Source: Caldilineaceae bacterium SB0664_bin_27 (GTDB lineage Bacteria > Chloroflexota > Anaerolineae > Caldilineales > Caldilineaceae). Taken from it: 64,000 nt of DNA. The notes beneath the pieces were generated by a model, which ran no database searches, was not told the origin of the DNA, and saw nothing but the letters and a program-made list of their open reading frames with translations. Shown here piece by piece: positions 41,136-50,057 of this stretch. The DNA is taken from the NCBI GenBank assembly GCA_009838625.1, contig VXRG01000103.1:1-64000 (forward strand), read 5' to 3'. How positions within the stretch are numbered: the stretch's first letter is position 1; every line of letters begins with the position of its first letter. Position numbers and translations under genes: made by a program.

Positions 41136-42152
41136 ATGGGCACAGAAAAACCGAAGGGGCTGTACCTGCTGGGTGAGAGCGCATTTGCCCGCATATACGG
41201 GGAAGACACGCGCCGCGACATCGAAGCGGAGGTGGAGATCGTTGCGCCGTTGCAGACACCGGAGTCTGTCGCGGCGGACCCATCGGTGCTGGCGGATGTC
41301 TCGCTGATCTTCTCCGGCTGGGGCATGGCTCGCGTAGACGAGGCCTTCCTTGACGCCGCGCCCAATCTGGAGGCGATCTTCTACGCCGCCGGCACGGTCC
41401 GCTACTTTGTGACCGGTGCCGTCTGGAAACGGGGCGTGCGCCTGACCAGCGGATACGGTGCCAATGCCGAATTTGTGGCGCCGTACACGCTGGCACAGAT
41501 CATCCTCAGCCTGAAACGGGTCTGGCATTTTGCCAACAAGCTCCGCAGCGAAGCGGGCTACGACCCGTTTGCAAAGGAGTCGCTGCCGGGCCTCTACACC
41601 GGTGTCGTCGGCCTGATCTCGCTGGGCCAGGTCGGGCTCCGGGTTGCGCGCCTACTGCATGAGACGCTGCCCGCCGTGCGCGTTCTGGCCTACGACCCCT
41701 TCCTGACGCCGGTTTTGGCCGCGGAGTTGAACGTGGAGCCGGTCGGGCTGGAGGAGCTGTTCCGCAGCTGCGACGTGGTCTCGCTGCATACGCCCTGGCT
41801 GCCGGAGACGGTCGGCATGATAACCGGCGCGCACGTGGCCTCGATGAAAGAGGGGGCCGCGTTCATCAACACGGCGCGCGGCGCGGTCGTGAACGAACCG
41901 GAGATGATCGCCGTGCTGCAGCAGCGCCCGGACTTGTATGCGCTGCTGGATGTCACCCACCCGGAGCCGCCTGCTGCCGGGTCGCCCCTCTACAGCCTGC
42001 CCAACGTGCTTCTTACGCCCCACATCGCCGGCGCGCACAACACCGAATGCCTGCTGATGGGCCGCACGATGGTGACCGAGCTGGCCCGCTACCTGGCGGG
42101 TGAACGCATGGAGTACGAGGTCACGCAGGAGATGCTGCCGCTGCTGGCCTGA
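41136..42152 (+). CDS. D-2-hydroxyacid dehydrogenase
   Basis: From the ATG at 41136 this is 338 residues; a GTG at 41106 is a less likely start. The NAD loop reads GVVGLISLGQVG, a slight variant of the usual G-x-G-x-x-G. NTARGAVVNE holds the substrate arginine, DVTHPEPP the Glu, and LTPHIAGA the catalytic His. Such enzymes reduce 2-keto acids or glyoxylate to hydroxyacids. Its neighbours suggest a sugar-derived 2-keto acid. Confidence 0.87.
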   Translation: MGTEKPKGLYLLGESAFARIYGEDTRRDIEAEVEIVAPLQTPESVAADPSVLADVSLIFSGWGMARVDEAFLDAAPNLEAIFYAAGTVRYFVTGAVWKRGVRLTSGYGANAEFVAPYTLAQIILSLKRVWHFANKLRSEAGYDPFAKESLPGLYTGVVGLISLGQVGLRVARLLHETLPAVRVLAYDPFLTPVLAAELNVEPVGLEELFRSCDVVSLHTPWLPETVGMITGAHVASMKEGAAFINTARGAVVNEPEMIAVLQQRPDLYALLDVTHPEPPAAGSPLYSLPNVLLTPHIAGAHNTECLLMGRTMVTELARYLAGERMEYEVTQEMLPLLA

Positions 42153-42218
42153 CGCGAGCCATCTTCCTGCTACTCGGGTATCCCACCCGCGCAGTCTCCG
42201 TCCCCGACAGGATCACCT

Positions 42219-42995
42219 ATGTTTTTGCCTGGACTCGTCTCCATAACGTTTCGCCAACTCACAGCAGCTGAAATCATCGCCCTGGTGACGCAGGCCGGCC
42301 TGGCCGCCGTTGAATGGGGCGGGGATATCCACGTTCCGCACGGGGATGAGACGCAGGCGCGTACGGTCGCCCGCATGGCCGCCGACGCCGACTTGCACGT
42401 GGCGGCCTACGGCTCCTACTACCGCGTCGGCCATCCGGAAACCGGCCCGTTCGAGGCGGTGCTGGCCTCTGCGGTCGCGCTGGGCGCGCCGCAGATACGC
42501 GTCTGGCCCGGAAACCAGGGCAGCGACGACGCCGACGAGGCCTACTTTCAGACGGTCGTAGAAGACAGCCGCCGCATCGCCGACCTGGCCCAGGCCGAAG
42601 GAGTTGGCATCGTCTACGAGTTCCACGCCAATACGCTAACCGACACGAACGCGGCGGCCTTGCGTCTCCTGCAGGGCGTAGACCATGACAACGTGCGCTC
42701 GCTGTGGCAGCCGCCCCGCTTCGCCGCGCCCGCTGACAACCTCGCCGGACTGGAGATGCTGCGACCCTGGCTGGAGCATCTGCATGTCTTCCACTGGCAC
42801 CTGCAGACCGGAGAGCGCCGTCCCCTGGCAGAGGGTGAGGACCTCTGGCGGGACTATCTGGCGCATGCAGCGCATCCCGACCGCACACGCTATGCGCTTC
42901 TGGAGTTCGTTGAAGACGACGCGCCGGAGGCCTTCCTGCGCGACGCCGCGACGCTGCTGCGGTGGCTCGGCAACGGATCCGCCGCGAGCAGCTGA
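42219..42995 (+). CDS. Sugar phosphate isomerase/epimerase (TIM barrel)
   Basis: This 258-residue barrel has AAVEWGGDIHVPHGDE, GVGIVYEFHANTLTDT with the Glu, NVRSLWQPPRF and LEHLHVFHWHLQTGER. The usual Asp in the LWDPxH segment is replaced by Gln-Pro-Pro, so metal binding may differ from the other four barrels here. The gene precedes a methyltransferase by 23 bases. Confidence 0.78.
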   Translation: MFLPGLVSITFRQLTAAEIIALVTQAGLAAVEWGGDIHVPHGDETQARTVARMAADADLHVAAYGSYYRVGHPETGPFEAVLASAVALGAPQIRVWPGNQGSDDADEAYFQTVVEDSRRIADLAQAEGVGIVYEFHANTLTDTNAAALRLLQGVDHDNVRSLWQPPRFAAPADNLAGLEMLRPWLEHLHVFHWHLQTGERRPLAEGEDLWRDYLAHAAHPDRTRYALLEFVEDDAPEAFLRDAATLLRWLGNGSAASS

Positions 42996-43018
42996 CCACC
43001 GTCCTCTGACAGCGACCC

Positions 43019-44320
43019 ATGGCACGCGTCCGCCAGCAGCCCCCTACTGATCCGGATGGTTCTGACGCCGTCCTCGCGCTCACAGTTCGCCCCTGGGCGC
43101 CGGCCGCGCTCAATAAGCATGTGCGCCTTGTGCTGGGAGACGCCGAATGTGCTGCCCGCGACGCGGTCTGGGTGGAGATCAGCTATGGGCTGGAAGACGC
43201 GCCCCTGACCTGGCTGCGCCACATTCTGCAGGTTGACAGCTGGCGCTTGGCCGAACAGATCCAGCAACTCCTCAGCGGCGATACCCCCTACGCAACCTGG
43301 CGCAGCGGCTGCCCGCCGGCGCTCCTGATGGCGCGCGCCGGGGACGACGACGCGCAGGGCAACCCGACCTATCAGCTGACACTGCAGCTGACAGCCAGCG
43401 CGCTGACCGACGGCGGGCCCCGTGACGGTTCCGCTATCACCTTCGCCCTGGACCGGATCGGCGGCGAGGAGCTTCTGCGCTTCGGCGAGGCGCTCGATCG
43501 CGAGTTGCGCCAGGCGCTGGAACACCAGTGGCCCGCTACCACCTTGACCGGTGCAGCGGCGTCCGGCCTGGAGATAAACACCTTCAGCAACCGCGTCAAC
43601 GCGGCGGCCTACGACTCCCTCGGCACCGACTACAGCCACGACTACCTGGCCGAACCGTTCTTCCGTGAGGCGTTCGAGGGCTGGCTGGGGATGTTACCCG
43701 CCGGTGGCCGCGCACTGGAGATCGGTTGCGGGCACGGCATACCGATCGCGGCTACACTGGCAGCCGCAGGACAACGCGTAACCGGCATCGATCCATCGGC
43801 GCAGATGATCGCCGAGGCCCGGTTGGCTGTGCCGGGGCAGGATATTCGTCAGCTGGCACTGGTGGAGTTGGAGGAAACGAACGCTTTTGACGGGGCCTGC
43901 TGCTTCTTTTCGCTGCTGTGCATGGACCCGATCGAGTTGCGGATTGGTCTGGAGCGGCTGCACCGGGCGCTGAAACCTGGTGCGCCGCTGCTGATCGTCT
44001 CCGGCGTGCCGGATCAGTTCACGCGTACCTCACCCCTGCGCAGCGTACAGGGCCGGACCACTTGGGAGTGGCCCTACGATAACGAGGACATGGCCGCCGT
44101 TCTGACTTCGGGCGGGCAGTGGCAGGTCGCGGCGCAGGCGCTGCGCTTTTACGATACGGATACGCTCAAACAGATCGAGGCGACCTCGCTGGACCAACTG
44201 GCTGCCGATCCCCGCTATCTGCCCAGCGCCGAGATGTCAGACCCGCTGGAATTTGCCACAGGGAAACGGATTGTTAAGGGTGTTTATGCGCTGGTCGCGT
44301 GTCGATCAGCAGGGGTGTAG
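43019..44320 (+). CDS. Class I SAM-dependent methyltransferase with unknown N-terminal domain
   Basis: This 433-residue protein has its methyltransferase fold in the C-terminal half: motif I ALEIGCGHG at 232-240, VTGIDPSAQM as motif II, GACCFFSLLCMD, and the LHRALKPGAPLLIV strand. The first 165 residues match no family I recognise; they contain VWVEISYGLEDAPLTWLRHI. The substrate is unknown. It ends the plus-strand run, convergent with the LRR gene. Confidence 0.75.
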   Translation: MARVRQQPPTDPDGSDAVLALTVRPWAPAALNKHVRLVLGDAECAARDAVWVEISYGLEDAPLTWLRHILQVDSWRLAEQIQQLLSGDTPYATWRSGCPPALLMARAGDDDAQGNPTYQLTLQLTASALTDGGPRDGSAITFALDRIGGEELLRFGEALDRELRQALEHQWPATTLTGAAASGLEINTFSNRVNAAAYDSLGTDYSHDYLAEPFFREAFEGWLGMLPAGGRALEIGCGHGIPIAATLAAAGQRVTGIDPSAQMIAEARLAVPGQDIRQLALVELEETNAFDGACCFFSLLCMDPIELRIGLERLHRALKPGAPLLIVSGVPDQFTRTSPLRSVQGRTTWEWPYDNEDMAAVLTSGGQWQVAAQALRFYDTDTLKQIEATSLDQLAADPRYLPSAEMSDPLEFATGKRIVKGVYALVACRSAGV

Positions 44321-44395
44321 CCCGTTGAAATTTCACGCAGGAAGTTAAGAGAGCGATAGGCGAAGAGGTTACAGGGATGGGCGCCGACGGGTCTG

Positions 44396-47300
44396 TTAGC
44401 GATCCCGGGGCGTAACCACCTGTACGTTATGAGCATTGGTTGCCGTTACCAACGGTCCGTAAACCCATCCAGTCCGATCCCCAATTTTAATCTGCCACCA
44501 GTCGCCAAGACCAGAGCTTTTGCCGGTGATTTCGTACCATGCTCCGGCCTCGGCTGTTCCTATGACAGCGAAATTGGTACCAGGGCCTTCCCTCACGTTT
44601 ACTGGACTGTCGATCGTCACCCAGGGCGTCATGGATGTCAGTGTAGCTGTAGGGGAAGCTTGGTCCACAGAGACTACGTACCCGGCCGGCGCGTGCGACC
44701 TTGGGTGTACGTTTGCTACATCTACGAAGTACATCCCAGTGTAAGGCGCTTTGAAGACAATTCTTGCGTCAAGCCCGAACAGGCCTCCACCACTGTTCTC
44801 ATCTCTAATCCAAACCCCTAACGTCTCTCCCTGATAGCCCCATACAGTGAGTTGGGGGTCGGCCAATATTGACCGCACCACGATCTCAACCGTCTCATTT
44901 CTCACCAAGTCTAAGATAAAGTAATCATCATTGGTTGGAAAGTCGATGTTGCCATGAAGAATCTGTCCAACCTGGATCTGCCTACCTCGGTCTGGGTCAT
45001 CGAATTGAACAAGACGGTGGCTCCCTGCCATGGTAGTCTCTTCTAAGACCTGTGACAGAATCAAGAAAAGAGGCCCATAGCGTCTCACAACAAAGGAAAA
45101 CGAACTGGTCTCGACATCTGCGAGTGTGTTGCCATAAGAGTCGACGATCTGGAAACTGACATCGTCCCTGCCGCTGAACTCAATCTCGAGCGCGGTTCCG
45201 GGCGGTTCGTTGATGATGTAGGCATCTGCATAGTTGTGCGGCGTCAGTCTATAGCGAAGGGAGCCGCCCTCCATATCGAATTGTCTCTTGCCAACGCCGG
45301 ACGGATCCCTGCCAGCAATCAGTTGACGGACGCGCGGCAGGAGGTCGGCGGACGAAGCGGCAAGTCCGAACTCCCCGAAAGCCCTAAAGCCACTGATTCC
45401 GATCACAGCGCCCGTATCGGAGACAAGCGCGCCGCCACTTTGCCCTCCTGTGATCGCAGCATCGGTCTGGAAAAAGGTGATACCGACCGGCTCCCACTCT
45501 CGCTTGCGTGACAGGATTCCCCGAGTCATCGTTGTTTCCGGATAGGCTTCGACCTCGGCAGGATAGCCTATCAGGTACATCTCGGAGCCAGTTGCCATGT
45601 TTTCTCCGTCAAGCAGAGGCAGGGGCTCCACAGGGGCAGAAATTGGACCAAGTACGGCTAAGTCCACCAGCAGGTCCCAGCCTACCACGGGCACGCCCCT
45701 GAAATCGGTACCATCCGGGAACACGACGCTTGCCGCGTTGAACGGCCAGACCACGTGGGCGTTCGTTACTACGTATCCCCCATCGACGAGCACGCCACTG
45801 CCAGTGCTAGCAGCCGTTTCAATGTAGGCGATGGCCGGCGAGACCATTTCAAAGATTCGAGCCGAAGAGACCTGCGCAGTAGTTGCCCCAGATGTCGAGG
45901 TTGTCGAAGCTGTGGCGAAGCAGAAAGGCAACTCGAGATCCTCGAAGTCATTTCCCTCAACGTTTTCCCAAATGGCAGGAACACACCCTCCCAAGCGGTT
46001 ACCGGAAAGATAGAGTTGTTCGAGCTCAGAGAGTCTGCCCAATTCTGGTGGGATATCGCCACTCAGGTTGTTGTCTGCGAGGCCTAGCCCGGTCAGTTGC
46101 GTGAGGTTGCCCAACTCTGATGGCACAGACCCTGTTAACCGATTGCCCCAGAGGCTCAGCATTGCCAGTTTTGCGAGGTTGCCCAATTCTGAGGGAATTG
46201 CCCCACTCAATTGATTCGAGTGGAGAAACAGGTTTTCAAGGTTACTAAGATTGCCAAGTTCTGTCGGAATGGTCCCGCTCAGTTCGTTTTGCCCAAGATA
46301 CAGATCAGTCAGATTGGTAAGTCTGTCCAACGTTGGGGGAATCGGTCCACTCAATTGGTTCCCCGTAAGACTTAGCCATTCCAGTTTGGTTAGATTGCCC
46401 AATTCTACCGGAATTTCCCCCGTCAATTTATTCGAATTGAGGCCCAGATCTTCCAGGTTGGTTAGATTACCCAGTTCAGTGGGAATCGCTCCGCTCAACT
46501 GGTTGTTCCCCAGATACATCACTTCAAGGTTGGCAAGCTTGCCTAATGCTGGGGGAATAGTTCCGGTCAATTCGTTGCCCCAGAGGCCTAACTCAAACAA
46601 GCTGGAAAGGATGCTCAGAGCCGGCGGAATTGTACCGCTCAACTGATTCCTTGAAAGATACAAGGCTTCCAGGTAGGTAAGATAGCCCAATTCTGATGGA
46701 ATCGTACCGTTCAATTCATTTTCCGAGAGGTCCAGTTCAATAACGCGATCGTTCCCGTCTGTGATGACACCAAACCAGGTCCCGATTGGCCGGTTGCTCA
46801 GCCAATTCCGGTTGCTCACCCAGTTGTCGCCGTCAGTGGCTTGATAGAGCGCGATCAACGCGTATTCGTCTGTGCAAATTGGCAAGTCAACTTCATCGAG
46901 ATCGCTGTCCTCAACATCCTGCCATACCTCGGGCACGCAACCGGTTAACCGATTGTCTGCGAATCGAAGCCACTCCAGGCCAGAGAGCTGGTTGAGTTCC
47001 ACCGGGATTTTGCCACTCAGCCTGTTTACATGGAGGGCCAAACCTCTCAGACTTTCCAGGTTGCCTAATTCTGGAGGAATTGCGCCGCTCAGCCGATTCC
47101 CCGAAAGAGCGAGCAGTTCCAGTTTGGAGAGCCCACCCAATTCTGGCGGAATCATTCCCCCTAACGGGTTCCAAGCAAGCGCAAGGATAGCCAGATTGGA
47201 AAGCTTGCTCAATTCTACCGGAATCGAACCACTCAGCTGATTCGAGTAGAGATACAGTAGTGTTAATCTTGAAAGGTTTCCCAGTTCTGGTGGAACCGTC

Positions 47301-48532
47301 CCGCGAAGCTGGTTTATTGCGAGATCCAGCTCTTCAAGTTTGGTAAGGTAACCTAATTCTGGCGGAATCGTGCCACTCAACTCATTTTCTGAGAGATACA
47401 GTCCGATAACGCGACCACTATCGTCAACAGTGACCCCGTACCACTCGCCAATTGGCCTTCTGCTCAGCCAGTTGTCGTTTTCAAGCCAGTTGTCACCGTC
47501 CGTGGCTTCGTAAAGCGTAACCAAGACGTCTCTATCCGAACAGAACTGCAAACCAACATCGTCCAGATCACTGTCCTCAATGTCACGCCAAATCTCGGGC
47601 ACACATCCACTCAATTGGTTGCCTGCGAGGTATAATTCTGCAAGTCCAGAAAGGTTCTCCAGTTCTGGCGGAACAGTTCCGCTGAACTCGTTACCCCAGA
47701 GGCCCAAGCTTTCCAGATTCGTGAGGTTGCCCAATTGTGACGGGATGGAACCGCTCAGCTGATTTCCTCCCAGTTGCAACTGTGTCAAATTGGTGAGATT
47801 TCCTAGTTCTGGCGGGATCCTTCCATGCAACTGGTTGCCCCAAAGGACCACTCTTTCCAGATTAGAGAGATCGCCCAATTCTGACGGTATCGTCCCGTTG
47901 AGTCGGTTGTCCGAGAGGTACAACCATACAAGGTTGGTGAGTCTGCTGAACTCTGATGGAATCGAACCGCTAAACTGATTGCCAAAGAGTACCAGCCATC
48001 CCAGGTTGTCGAGTCCTGCCAATTCTGTCGGAATCGTCCCTCGCAGATTGTTGTTCATCAAGGCCAACACTTCCAGATTGGTGAGGTTACCTAATTCTGG
48101 TGGAACAACGCCACTCAACTGGTTGGAGTATAGGGATAGCGCTACCAGGTTGGTGAGGTTACCCAACTCTGACGGAATCGGACCGCTCAACTGATTATGT
48201 GAAAGGTCCAAATCTTCCAAATAAGTAAGGTTGCCCAGCTCTGATGGAATCGTGCCGTTCAGCTCGTTTTCCGAAAGATCCAGTTCAACGACGCGGCCGT
48301 TTCGATCCGTTGTGACGCCGTGCCAGGAATCGAGCGATGCATTGGAGAGCCAGTTCCTGTTGTTCGTCCAGTTGTCGCCGTCGGTATCCTGGTAGAGCGC
48401 CACTAACGCGTCCCTATCAGAACTCTTGGCCGTAGCGAAAGGTGACGACGCATAGACCTCAGGGCCACTCAGCCCAGCGATCAAGGCACACAAAACAAAG
48501 ATGGCAATCAGGACTCTGAAAAATGACTTCAT
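44396..48532 (-). CDS. Giant secreted LRR - trypsin-like protease - SH3b protein
   Basis: The product has 1378 residues. A signal peptide (residues 1-29) is followed by three leucine-rich-repeat solenoids of plant type (24-residue LSGxIPxELGNLTNLExL units). Each opens with an ALxxLYxxTDGDNW cap (from residues 41, 336 and 558) and closes with a GCVP cap (309, 531 and 849). Residues 888-1075 are a Deg/S1-type serine protease with the triad His926 (TNAHVV), Asp957 (VDLAVL) and Ser1032 (GGQSGGALV). A prepeptidase-like beta domain (about 1185-1290) and an SH3b domain (about 1303-1362) complete it. It probably recognises and cuts targets at the cell surface. Its DNA is AT-richer than its neighbours, which may mean transfer. 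Confidence 0.88.
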   Translation of the reverse strand: MKSFFRVLIAIFVLCALIAGLSGPEVYASSPFATAKSSDRDALVALYQDTDGDNWTNNRNWLSNASLDSWHGVTTDRNGRVVELDLSENELNGTIPSELGNLTYLEDLDLSHNQLSGPIPSELGNLTNLVALSLYSNQLSGVVPPELGNLTNLEVLALMNNNLRGTIPTELAGLDNLGWLVLFGNQFSGSIPSEFSRLTNLVWLYLSDNRLNGTIPSELGDLSNLERVVLWGNQLHGRIPPELGNLTNLTQLQLGGNQLSGSIPSQLGNLTNLESLGLWGNEFSGTVPPELENLSGLAELYLAGNQLSGCVPEIWRDIEDSDLDDVGLQFCSDRDVLVTLYEATDGDNWLENDNWLSRRPIGEWYGVTVDDSGRVIGLYLSENELSGTIPPELGYLTKLEELDLAINQLRGTVPPELGNLSRLTLLYLYSNQLSGSIPVELSKLSNLAILALAWNPLGGMIPPELGGLSKLELLALSGNRLSGAIPPELGNLESLRGLALHVNRLSGKIPVELNQLSGLEWLRFADNRLTGCVPEVWQDVEDSDLDEVDLPICTDEYALIALYQATDGDNWVSNRNWLSNRPIGTWFGVITDGNDRVIELDLSENELNGTIPSELGYLTYLEALYLSRNQLSGTIPPALSILSSLFELGLWGNELTGTIPPALGKLANLEVMYLGNNQLSGAIPTELGNLTNLEDLGLNSNKLTGEIPVELGNLTKLEWLSLTGNQLSGPIPPTLDRLTNLTDLYLGQNELSGTIPTELGNLSNLENLFLHSNQLSGAIPSELGNLAKLAMLSLWGNRLTGSVPSELGNLTQLTGLGLADNNLSGDIPPELGRLSELEQLYLSGNRLGGCVPAIWENVEGNDFEDLELPFCFATASTTSTSGATTAQVSSARIFEMVSPAIAYIETAASTGSGVLVDGGYVVTNAHVVWPFNAASVVFPDGTDFRGVPVVGWDLLVDLAVLGPISAPVEPLPLLDGENMATGSEMYLIGYPAEVEAYPETTMTRGILSRKREWEPVGITFFQTDAAITGGQSGGALVSDTGAVIGISGFRAFGEFGLAASSADLLPRVRQLIAGRDPSGVGKRQFDMEGGSLRYRLTPHNYADAYIINEPPGTALEIEFSGRDDVSFQIVDSYGNTLADVETSSFSFVVRRYGPLFLILSQVLEETTMAGSHRLVQFDDPDRGRQIQVGQILHGNIDFPTNDDYFILDLVRNETVEIVVRSILADPQLTVWGYQGETLGVWIRDENSGGGLFGLDARIVFKAPYTGMYFVDVANVHPRSHAPAGYVVSVDQASPTATLTSMTPWVTIDSPVNVREGPGTNFAVIGTAEAGAWYEITGKSSGLGDWWQIKIGDRTGWVYGPLVTATNAHNVQVVTPRDR
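45923..48421 (-). repeat. Tandem 72-base LRR coding repeats in three blocks
   Basis: About thirty 24-codon repeats are arranged in three blocks separated by cysteine-containing caps. The blocks share their opening cap (DGDNW), so the gene grew by duplication of whole blocks as well as single units. Confidence 0.85.
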
Positions 48533-48851
48533 GACATCCCTCCTGCTTGCTGAATGGACGGACCAAGTCGAAATGTCTGAAATCTCAGAAGGAAATGGTG
48601 CGAGGAACCAGGTTAATTGTACAAAACCTGTACAAAATCGGGAAATTGGACGGAGAATAGGAAACTCCCGGGTCTCTCAGACCCGGGGGCGCAATACCGT
48701 TATCAATTGGTTTCGAAGGCGTCTTCCCTCTCGTTTCGCTGTCGAGTACAATCTTTTTGCAATCGGCGAATATTTCGCGGTATGAGTGCAGTTGCGGAAA
48801 CTGCCTCGGGATAGTTGGCTCTAAAACTCTACGTCGTGAACGGAATCCCCC
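48533..48851. other. Upstream region of the LRR gene
   Basis: I see no gene here. It holds a minus-strand TACAAT box (48621-48616) without a good -35, the 15-base motif TGTACAAAACCTGTA (48618-48632) shared with 12549-12563, and a perfect hairpin at 48667-48687. These lie within 160 bases of the LRR start and probably control it. Confidence 0.5.
48667..48687. repeat. Perfect 9-base inverted repeat
   Basis: CCCGGGTCT, three bases, then AGACCCGGG. With no T-run on either side it is more likely an operator or a block to upstream transcription than an intrinsic terminator. Confidence 0.6.
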
Positions 48852-49910
48852 TCAGCCCGCATCCACCCCGAACGAACCCCTGACCGCGATCTTGAACGCC
48901 GTCGTCCCGTCCAGTTCATAGCCGCCGTCGAGCGCGTCGAAGCCCTCGGCCACCCGCTCCAGGGGCAGGACGTGACTGATCACCGCGCTGAAGTCGACGT
49001 CGCTGCTCTGTAACACCGCCACCGCGCGTGTGAAGTGGTGGTAGCGGCTGCCCCATACGCCTTCCAGCCGCAGATTGGGGCGCAGAAAGTGCCGGTGCGG
49101 GTTTACCTCGATCGTGCCCACGTCGACAAAATGGCCGACCTCAACGAAGACGCCGTCCTCTTTCACCAGCTCCAGCCCTTCGGGGAAGGCGGGCAGAAAG
49201 CCCGCCGCCTCGATCACCACGTCCGCGCCGGCCCGGCCTGGGGTCATCCCCAGCGCCATCTCCCGGCGCTCATCGGCATCGGGCACGGCCATGATGTCGA
49301 TCGTCTCGTGCGCGCCCAGATTGCGGGCGAGTTCCAGGCGGCCAGCCGGTCCGCCGATGACGATCAGGCGGCCCGCGCCGCTGATCCTGGCCGCGATCAA
49401 ACACATCATGCCGATAGGGCCGGCCCCCTGCACGATCACCGTGTCACCGATCTTGACATCGCCGCGCAGCGCGCAGTGCACGCCGACCGTGAACGGTTCG
49501 GCCAGGACGCCCACCTGCGGCGGCGCCTCGAACTTGATCATGCACGACTCCGGGTCGGACAGGTAGATGTAGTCGGCGAAGCCGCCGCTGAAAGGCTCGT
49601 CCGCGCTGCGGTAACCGTAGATCATGCCGCTGTTGCGGGGATGAAAGACGACCCGGTCCCCCTCTCTGACCGGTGTACCGTTGAAGTCGGTGGTCAGGCC
49701 CTTGCCCAGGGCTTCGATGATGCCGACGTTTTCGTGCCCCAGCATCGTTGCCGGCTCGATCCCCTTCTGCCAGTTGTGAATATCGGTGCCGCAGATGCCG
49801 CATAGCTCCTGACGCAGCAGAACCGTGCCCGGCGCGGGGTCCGGCACAGTGTATTCGCCCATGCTGAACTGTTGCCCTTCTGTCGAAACTGCCAGTCCTA
49901 CCCGTGTCAT
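48852..49910 (-). CDS. Zinc-type alcohol dehydrogenase (MDR family), tandem copy 1
   Basis: This 352-residue MDR enzyme has CGICGTDIHNWQKG and LGHENVG for the catalytic zinc, and IVQGAGPIGMM for the nucleotide loop. The four-cysteine structural zinc lobe found in sorbitol dehydrogenases is absent; that stretch reads HPRNSGMIYGYRSADEP. AAGGAG precedes the ATG. It is very similar to the gene at 50058, from which a 147-base spacer separates it, so the pair arose by tandem duplication. The substrate is probably a sugar or polyol. Confidence 0.85.
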   Translation of the reverse strand: MTRVGLAVSTEGQQFSMGEYTVPDPAPGTVLLRQELCGICGTDIHNWQKGIEPATMLGHENVGIIEALGKGLTTDFNGTPVREGDRVVFHPRNSGMIYGYRSADEPFSGGFADYIYLSDPESCMIKFEAPPQVGVLAEPFTVGVHCALRGDVKIGDTVIVQGAGPIGMMCLIAARISGAGRLIVIGGPAGRLELARNLGAHETIDIMAVPDADERREMALGMTPGRAGADVVIEAAGFLPAFPEGLELVKEDGVFVEVGHFVDVGTIEVNPHRHFLRPNLRLEGVWGSRYHHFTRAVAVLQSSDVDFSAVISHVLPLERVAEGFDALDGGYELDGTTAFKIAVRGSFGVDAG

Positions 49911-50057
49911 CGTTATCTCCTTAAAAAGTTCAATCTGTATTCAGCGCGAGGACCCGCGACCGGGCCAGCCGCACCTACTCCACTACCACCGTCGTGGGAC
50001 CGAGCAGATGCAGCACGTCAACGCGGGCGTGTTCGACGGATTGGCGTGACAAGACGC
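49911..50057. other. Spacer between duplicated dehydrogenases, possible gene fragment
   Basis: On the plus strand a frame ending at 50049 closes with HYHRRGTEQMQHVNAGVFDGLA, which reads like the end of an unrelated protein. It has no start or ribosome site, so at most it is a remnant. Confidence 0.25.

Noticed and set aside
45923-48421. Regular 72-base periodicity looking like a repeat array or CRISPR
   Set aside because: The period is the LRR codon unit inside one intact reading frame. There are no conserved short repeats with unique spacers, so it is not a CRISPR array.
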